A DNA stretch of 64,000 bases from Yamagishiella unicocca. Taxonomy: Eukaryota > Chlorophyta > Chlorophyceae > Chlamydomonadales > Volvocaceae. A program made the translations under genes and the position numbers. The stretch covers positions 1,736,001 through 1,800,000 of the forward strand of contig BDSL01000007.1 of assembly GCA_003116995.1 (NCBI GenBank). Reading direction: 5' to 3'. Under the pieces are notes generated by a model. The model saw only the letters and a program-made list of their open reading frames with translations. It was not told the origin of the DNA and searched no databases. Positions 60,501 through 64,000 of the stretch are shown here, in pieces. The first letter of the stretch is position 1; each line of letters starts with the position of its first letter.

Positions 60501-62899
60501 GGGCGGCGCCATCATCGACGGCTGGCCGGCCGCCGGAAGCGGCGGCCACGGCGGCGGCGAGGCCTCAGGCGGCGGCGCAACGGCCGATGCGCCCGCCGTT
60601 GCGCCGTTGCTGGCTAGGTAGCTCTGCACGGCTGACATGACGTCAACATACTCCTGCGCGTCTGCCGGAGCAGCCAGCGTGCCGCCAGCGCCCATGGAGG
60701 CGCAGAAGCGGAGGGCCGCCGGAAAGCTGCGCGGCTGCAGCACGAGCGTGTACGCCGTGTCACCGGCCGCCCGCGTGAAGCTGAACTGCAGCTGGCGCGC
60801 CGTGGCGGGCGGCGACGGCGGCGACGGCGGCGGTGTGGCCGCAACGTCGGCCTGCTTACAGAGGTACTGCAAGGCGCTGGAGCACAGCTGCTGCGACCAG
60901 GCGCCGCCGCGGTCCAGGTGCATGGCGGCGCAGTTGGCGGACGCCAGCGCGCTGGTTGCGTTGTACATGTACGCGCCGAAACCCGAAAACGTGAGGGGCG
61001 TGCGGTCCGCCCACAACCAGTCGACACCGTACGACGTGCTGCGCTCGTACAGACCGACCCAGATCGGCCTGAACGAGTGGGTATATGGCAGTGTCGTGGA
61101 AGTGAAGCCGGCGGTGTCAAGCGCCGCCAGCAGCGCCGCCGTCACGGACGCCAGCGTGGCGGCGTCGTCAAAGGACGCCAGGTGGCCCGGGGGGCTGCGG
61201 GACACGCACTCCTGCTGCGCACCCAGCCACGTCGACGTCGCGCCGCTGGTGCCCATCAGCGTGAAGGTGCTGTCGCCAAAGACCACGGACACTGCGGGCA
61301 GGCACCGGGCAGGGTGGGGCCGTCAGCGGGGTGGGCCGTCGGCCGTCAGCCGTCAGGCTAGGGAAGTGGGTGCGCCTACATCGTCCATCAGTGGCGACAG
61401 CGAGTGAAAAGCCTTTCAGCAGCCTACCTTCCGGGTACGACGGGTACGAGTCGTCGAACGGCGGCGGCGGTGAAAACGGCGGCGGTGGCGAGACGCCGTT
61501 GGTCGGCGGAAACGGCGGCGGCGCCGCGAAGCTGCTGCTCCCGACACACCAGTACGGCAACGCGGTGGTGCAGTCCAAGTCCAGCCAGGCCCCCGCGAAG
61601 GGTGTGCCGGTGGAGGTGGCGATACTGAGCTGCGCGGCCACGCAGTCCTTGCTGTCGCCGTCAAGTGTCCAGTGCGCCGGCGCCCACACGTCCTCCCACA
61701 CGGTGGCGCTCACCTGCGTGGCCACACAGCAGCCCGTTCACATGCCGGCAGCAGGCCACGGGAGGCGAGGCAGGGCGCTGTTGACGCGATGCGACGTGAG
61801 GCCGCTCACGGTCGCTGCGCGAGGGCCCGCAGTCCGCATGCAGTGGTGTCCAGCAGTGCGTTTCGCTCTCGCATACATTCAAGTGCGTGCCCAACCCATC
61901 GCCCGTTTATGCGGCCATCAGCATCGAAGGTCAGCAAACCACCCCACCCGAAGTGACCCCTCGTCGCGGCCACCAAGTTGCGTCGCCCCGGATCCCCATC
62001 TAATAGCCCCTGTTCCACTTCACAGATGTGGGCAACAACTTACAAATGTGGGCACTTTACGAAGGTAGCCACAACTGTATCCTTGCTGTTCCCCACGCAT
62101 GTCCTCCCCGCCCCGGTGGCTGGACCCCCGCCCCGCTGCGACGCACCTCCTGCATGCTAGTTGTTCCGCGGCCAGCGGTAAAGTAGTACCAACCCTCTGT
62201 GTCCGCATCGCTCACACCCAGCCAGACTTCCGTGTGGGGACTCAGGTACGGAAACGTGGCGGTGTACGCGGTCACCACCTGCTGATAGTCGGCCACGTCC
62301 GAGGGGTCCCCCAGGTGACCGCCTAGGAGGCGGCATGACTCTTCTGCAAGGCTGAAGGACAGCGGTGAGGAGAAAAGAGCCCATCTCCGCGAATTGATGG
62401 TCGTGAACCAGGGTGAGGCCCCGTAGATACCGGCGGCTGTGTAGGCTGGTGGCGGTGGAGGACTCGGCGACGGCGGTGGAGGACTGGGCGACGGTGGTAG
62501 AGGACTGGGTGGATCCGGCGACGGAGGGGACGGTGATGGTGGAAGCGGTGATGGTGGAAGCGGTGATGGCGGGAACGGTGATGGTGGGAACGGCGACGGT
62601 GGATCCGGCGACGGAGGGGACGGTGATGGTGGAGGCGGTGATGGTGGAAGCGGTGATGGCGGAAGCGGTGATGGTGGAAGCGGTGATGGTGGAAGCGGTG
62701 ATGGTGGAAGCGGTGATGGTGGCGGAGCATCCGGTGGCGGCGGCTGCGCCACCGTGGGCTGTCCCTGCAGCACCAGCCCAAGAATAAGCACGCCCAGCAG
62801 CCAACTCCGCCACCGCCATCGATGCCCCACCCTCGCCGCTGGAGGCGCCCAGCTCCTTTCCAGAGGAGATGGAGCACCGACCAGCGGCTTCCGCAGCAT
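17720..62899 (-). CDS. MSTAX: Mastigoneme axial protein (Mstax-like), ~10,600 aa, 47 exons
   Basis: One minus-strand gene. I placed 47 exons (listed with the sub-regions below) from GT/AG signals; junction phases agree throughout except for one nucleotide near 38926-38939. Coding length is 31,877 nt. Order of parts: signal peptide, five C-type-lectin-like domains, ~5,600 residues of interrupted polyproline, five Ig-like modules, coiled coil, polycystin TOP domain, PKD2-type helices S2-S6, long cytosolic tail. Known: Chlamydomonas Mstax is a hydroxyproline-rich axial protein of nearly 8,000 residues with a PKD2-like membrane domain, the core around which Mst1 assembles to form ciliary hairs. 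The architecture matches; orthology is inferred from it, not from alignment. This copy is some 2,600 residues longer than the published figure as I recall it. ATG 62897-62899 is the first in frame after a stop. Confidence 0.88.
23215..24980 (-). other. Exons 41-44: PKD2-type membrane helices S2-S6
   Basis: Exons 24788-24980, 24261-24526, 23838-24050 and the first part of 20475-23622. Helices: [19 protein letters not shown] (S2), [20 protein letters not shown] (S3), [20 protein letters not shown] (S4), [20 protein letters not shown] (S5) and [18 protein letters not shown] (S6). Basic stretches (KRKRRVKRR after S2, [10 protein letters not shown] after S6) fit the inside-positive rule. S5 is followed by [20 protein letters not shown], matching the 'FGs.v.dFsTf.e' pore-helix region of polycystins. 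The S3-S4 loop is unusually long, about 100 residues. Confidence 0.85.
25239..26995 (-). other. Exons 37-40: polycystin (TOP) domain
   Basis: Exons 26522-26995, 26272-26399, 25826-26041 and 25239-25428. The sequence follows the PKD2 extracellular domain: [16 protein letters not shown] matches the 'LLGVPRLRQLRVR' region, then GCVGKY and C in [33 protein letters not shown], and [19 protein letters not shown] / [20 protein letters not shown], which matches the 'L..n.WLd..T...fi.fsvYN.n.nlf..vr' segment. In polycystins this domain sits outside the membrane and caps the channel tetramer. Confidence 0.82.
26149..26206. repeat. (GGT)n-type repeat in an intron
   Basis: Imperfect GGT/GGC triplet run in the intron between exons 38 and 39; non-coding by the exon model. 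Confidence 0.8.
27285..27325 (-). repeat. Dispersed intron motif A (AACCGGTTAC), copy near exon 36
   Basis: On the minus strand: GGGGTTGCAAAAAAGAACCG then GTTACAGGTACTCGACATGG. Related copies lie in other introns of the same gene at 25461-25490 and 29991-30020 (+ orientation), and at 30356-30390, 33936-33970 and, weaker, 32117-32142 (minus orientation). Confidence 0.7.
27336..29592 (-). other. Exons 34-36: low-complexity and coiled-coil stalk
   Basis: Exons 28189-29592, 27836-27940 and 27336-27590. The first (468 codons) holds Ser, Gly (G12) and Ala runs, then a helix-prone section ([30 protein letters not shown]). [17 protein letters not shown] and [16 protein letters not shown] continue as likely coiled coil. 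I see no segment hydrophobic enough to be a certain membrane helix, although [20 protein letters not shown] is borderline. Function is not recognised beyond a spacer between the Ig modules and the TOP domain. Confidence 0.7.
32550..32625. other. AT-rich island in an intron
   Basis: Between exons 27 and 28 a ~75-bp stretch (for example TTTTTGGATAAATAAACAAT and TTGATTTAATAATGC) is far richer in A+T than anything around it. It could be an inserted element. Confidence 0.6.
33236..33276 (+). repeat. Dispersed motif C (TTCGTAGTGCCGACCC)
   Basis: A 35-40-bp sequence containing GTAGTGCCGACCCACGGGTC is matched at 27731-27769, in another intron of the giant gene and in the same orientation. Confidence 0.75.
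34010..34045 (+). repeat. Dispersed motif B (GGCCGTGGATTCGCGGATTT)
   Basis: Other copies: 2363-2390 (kinase intron, + strand), 7267-7296 (intergenic, + strand, one change) and 35141-35172 (minus strand, another intron of the giant gene). Confidence 0.75.
34850..34885. repeat. (AGCACCC)5 tandem repeat in an intron
   Basis: Five consecutive 7-bp units between exons 21 and 22. Confidence 0.9.
35356..35420. repeat. ~27-bp repeat next to a donor site
   Basis: TTTACCCCGCCGCCCCCCCC with a TAC(G/A)A spacer occurs three times on the + strand, directly beside the donor of exon 20. Confidence 0.8.
37866..37925. repeat. 28-bp repeat, two copies, in an intron
   Basis: AGAAGAGGATACGGGCAGCT with flanking GGGGGC occurs twice in tandem between exons 14 and 15. 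Confidence 0.75.
38923..38940 (-). other. Frame discrepancy inside exon 13
   Basis: Upstream of here the Pro-rich frame has codon starts at positions equal to 2 mod 3; downstream the meaningful frame ([31 protein letters not shown]) is 0 mod 3. One missing G in the run 38926-38930 would restore S-P11-Y-P. Either the assembly lacks one base in a homopolymer, or this allele is shifted. No intron of suitable length with good splice sites was found. Confidence 0.7.
43724..44503 (-). repeat. Exon 9, duplicate of exon 10 start
   Basis: Exons 9 and 10 share their first ~130 codons almost exactly: [46 protein letters not shown] and [13 protein letters not shown]. Their 5' ends are 1,033 bp apart (44503 and 43470). 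A tandem exon duplication with later divergence explains this. Confidence 0.8.
46565..46660. repeat. 26-bp tandem repeat in intron 7
   Basis: Units like GTACGACAGGCAGCAAAGGC followed by ATGCTT occur about three to four times in the intron between the 11-kb exon and exon 8. Confidence 0.85.
47350..54530 (-). repeat. 792-bp higher-order repeat array
   Basis: A marker GTTGCACGTC (encoding part of DDVQ; variants GTTGTACGTC, GCTGCACGTC and, at 50457, GTTGCACGTC after an altered flank) starts at 48081, 48873, 49665, 50457, 51048, 51840, 52632, 53424 and 54216. The spacings are 792 bp except for one of 591 bp. 792 bp is 264 codons. One unit reads, as Pro run plus linker, 13+28, 13+11, 13+28, 13+13, 11+30, 13+11, 13+30, 13+11 = 264 residues. 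The 591-bp step lacks one 67-residue long/short pair. All changes keep frame. Confidence 0.92.
54530..56860 (-). repeat. Second shaft repeat block, 198-bp and 792-bp periods
   Basis: Linkers such as VVPSSPVIG and [15 protein letters not shown] recur about every 198 bp (66 residues). A rarer linker marker, GGGTTCGATGGGGATGAGGG, occurs at 55391 and 56183, again exactly 792 bp apart. The block is therefore organised like the first array but with different linkers. Confidence 0.88.
58181..58237. repeat. 17-bp tandem repeat in intron 6
   Basis: ACTCCAACCCGTTCCAA occurs about three and a third times close to the donor of exon 6. Confidence 0.9.
58510..58580. repeat. (GGTA)n microsatellite in intron 5
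   Basis: About 17 perfect tetranucleotide units on the + strand within the intron between exons 5 and 6. Confidence 0.95.
59352..60002 (-). repeat. Intron 3 with degenerate ~20-bp tandem repeat
   Basis: From about 59565 to 59875 the + strand repeats variants of TTCCGACCCACATCACG with CATATCACGC and CCAACATC forms, roughly 15 decayed copies. The intron is 651 bp, the longest in the gene. Confidence 0.8.
62147..62899 (-). other. Exon 1: signal peptide, PPSP linker, start of lectin 1
   Basis: After a basic N-terminus (RWRWR) comes the hydrophobic segment [15 protein letters not shown] with a likely cleavage site at TVAQ, so the chain enters the secretory pathway. About 100 residues of [10 protein letters not shown] repeats follow, a typical substrate for prolyl hydroxylation and arabinosylation in volvocine algae. 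Then comes the first half of a lectin-like domain ([29 protein letters not shown]). The exon ends in phase 0 at a GTGCGT donor. No in-frame ATG lies between this start and an upstream TAG. Confidence 0.85.
62470..62735. repeat. 15-bp coding minisatellite (PPSPL repeats)
   Basis: GGTGATGGTGGAAGC on the + strand (PPSPL codons on the minus strand) recurs with variants through exon 1. All units keep frame. Confidence 0.85.
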
Positions 62900-64000
62900 C
62901 AGAGGCAAGTAGCGCCGCTGATACTTCAGCAGCTACGAGCGCGTTTACAACATTTGTTGGCGGGCTTGGCCAGTGTTCCACGCGTTTTGGCTCCAGCAAA
63001 TCCGTGCCCGCCACAGCCAAAATCTAAGATGGCGAGAGTGGAACGTTTAGGGGGACCTGCAGATGACAGCACCGCAGTGGACACCACCCGCATGCGAGCT
63101 CCAATTTAGCTGTGCAGTGCAGGTAAGACCTCGCCAACGTCGCACAGAGAAATTCTCACAATTAAAAACAAAATAAAGCTCCGTTAAAGACCCCTATTCA
63201 CAGATGCCGGCGGCACCGGCAACATTTGGGTGGCAAGGCCACCTCGCCCCTGCTGGCCTCGTCCGTAGACGCAGACTTATTTCGTTCATACTGTGAACCT
63301 GTAAGCATGCGCTGTCCACAGGCACATCCCGTGTCTCACCCAGCGCGTGCCGGCGTAGCGCTTCGAGCGTGCAGTTTGGGTCCACGCGGGGACAGCGCTA
63401 GCCTATCAAAAAGCTCCACGTAAAGTGGTGGTAGGTGCTGTTCGTGATGGTCCAGTGTTCAATAGTCCGGCACCGACGTGCAGATAAAAACGATGGAAGG
63501 GCAGCCGGGCAGGAGGGACGATCAGCTTTGCTAATCCAGCCAAGAATATATCACGTACAGTAATGCTCCTATTGGTAGCTGGTTTCAATGTATATCCGGA
63601 AGCCGCGAGTACGTGCACATGGAGAACAACACCCGCTCGCGTCGGATGGGCGATGGGGAGCCCCATGATGGGACGGATCCATAGTTCACTGCATGATGCA
63701 AACTATAGCTACCCACATACACATATCAACGTACAAGGCATGGTACTAGGATAGCCCCCTGTGGGAACATCTCGGCAGACAGCGCGTGGACATTGGCTAC
63801 TTCACTTACGCATCGTAGTTTTACATTGCCATGGATAGCAAGAATGTGGTTTCGACTTAGCTGTAGTGCTTTTGAATTTGCCTTACACGGTTAAAGACGT
63901 TCCTGGGTTGGGTTGACACACGTAACGATGCAAAGCAAGCTCGAAAAAGTTGTTGCGGGCCTCAAGACGGGCCCCCGATTCTTGAAGGAGCTTCGTGAAT
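62900..64000. other. Upstream region of the giant gene; no other gene seen
   Basis: This must hold the 5'UTR and promoter of the minus-strand gene. A TTTATTTTG stretch (minus strand, about 63168-63176) is the only TATA-like sequence noticed, some 270 bp upstream of the ATG, and is not convincing. Beyond 63.2 kb GC content drops and no domain-bearing frame was found. Confidence 0.4.

Larger units (their letters stand above)
57537..62470 (-). other. Five C-type-lectin-like domains (N-terminal head)
   Basis: Exons 2-6: 61428-61713, 60003-61291, 59246-59351, 58704-58853, 58303-58478; the fifth domain ends in exon 7. Each domain shows the family pattern: a Cys in an EESC-like helix, a WIGL/WVGL/WLGV strand, a W-DG or equivalent, a DCVA/NCAA/GCVS strand and a final W.....C....F.C. 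Examples are WLGV...DCVA...YWC, WVGL...NCAA...YLC, WVGI...GCVS...FLC, WIGY...DCAA...FIC and WIGL...DCVA...FVC. The usual EPN/QPD calcium-sugar motif is not evident, so binding specificity is open. Being N-terminal, these domains should sit at the outer end of the filament. Confidence 0.85.

Noticed and set aside
62900..63020. Upstream start for the giant protein in a longer frame reaching 63020
   Set aside because: That frame is a different reading frame that turns the signal peptide and lectin into meaningless sequence. In the correct frame a TAG precedes ATG 62899 with no other ATG between.

Overview
The window is nuclear DNA from a GC-rich volvocine green alga (Chlamydomonas reinhardtii or a close relative). 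I infer this from many short introns with GTGAGT/GTGCGG donors and CTGCAG acceptors, GC-rich third positions, TGTAA-type poly(A) candidates, a LINE-like reverse-transcriptase remnant of the volvocine type, and above all the gene that fills most of the window.

Layout. (1) 171-4761, + strand: the 3' ten exons of a TKL/RAF-like protein kinase; its start lies left of the window. (2) 4762-12755: mostly non-coding, with a minisatellite near 9.2 kb, a LINE C-terminal fragment on the minus strand at 9885-10625, an AT-rich stretch near 11.3-11.7 kb and one weak candidate exon with a membrane segment. (3) 12756-14528, + strand: a large terminal exon of an unrecognised proline/alanine-rich protein. (4) 14529-17719: convergent intergenic/3'UTR space. 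(5) 17720-62899, minus strand: one gene of 47 exons over 45.2 kb, encoding about 10,600 residues. (6) 62900-64000: its upstream region, nothing else recognised.

The giant gene is the main result. Read 5' to 3' on the minus strand, it encodes a signal peptide, a short PPSP linker, five C-type-lectin-like domains, about 5,600 residues of regularly interrupted polyproline, five Ig-like (DUF5011/HYR-type) modules with Cys-rich linkers, a coiled-coil stalk, a polycystin (TOP) domain, five membrane helices of PKD2 type (S2-S6) and a ~1,600-residue low-complexity cytosolic tail. This is the architecture described for the mastigoneme axial protein Mstax of Chlamydomonas: a hydroxyproline-rich core fibre on which Mst1 is wound, anchored in the ciliary membrane by a PKD2-like domain. 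The 47 exon boundaries were placed by hand from splice signals. Every junction keeps phase, except one 1-nt discrepancy inside a polyproline tract near 38.93 kb.

The shaft has strict arithmetic. A 792-bp (264-residue) higher-order repeat recurs eight intervals running, seven exactly 792 bp and one 591 bp. Each unit consists of four long/short linker pairs of 65, 67, 65 and 67 residues. In a polyproline-II helix 66 residues span about 20 nm, so the sequence looks like a ruler for a ~20-nm axial period, and the whole shaft would extend to about 1.7 micrometres. The membrane domain appears to lack helix S1 and the PKD2 selectivity-filter motif, which fits an anchor rather than a channel.
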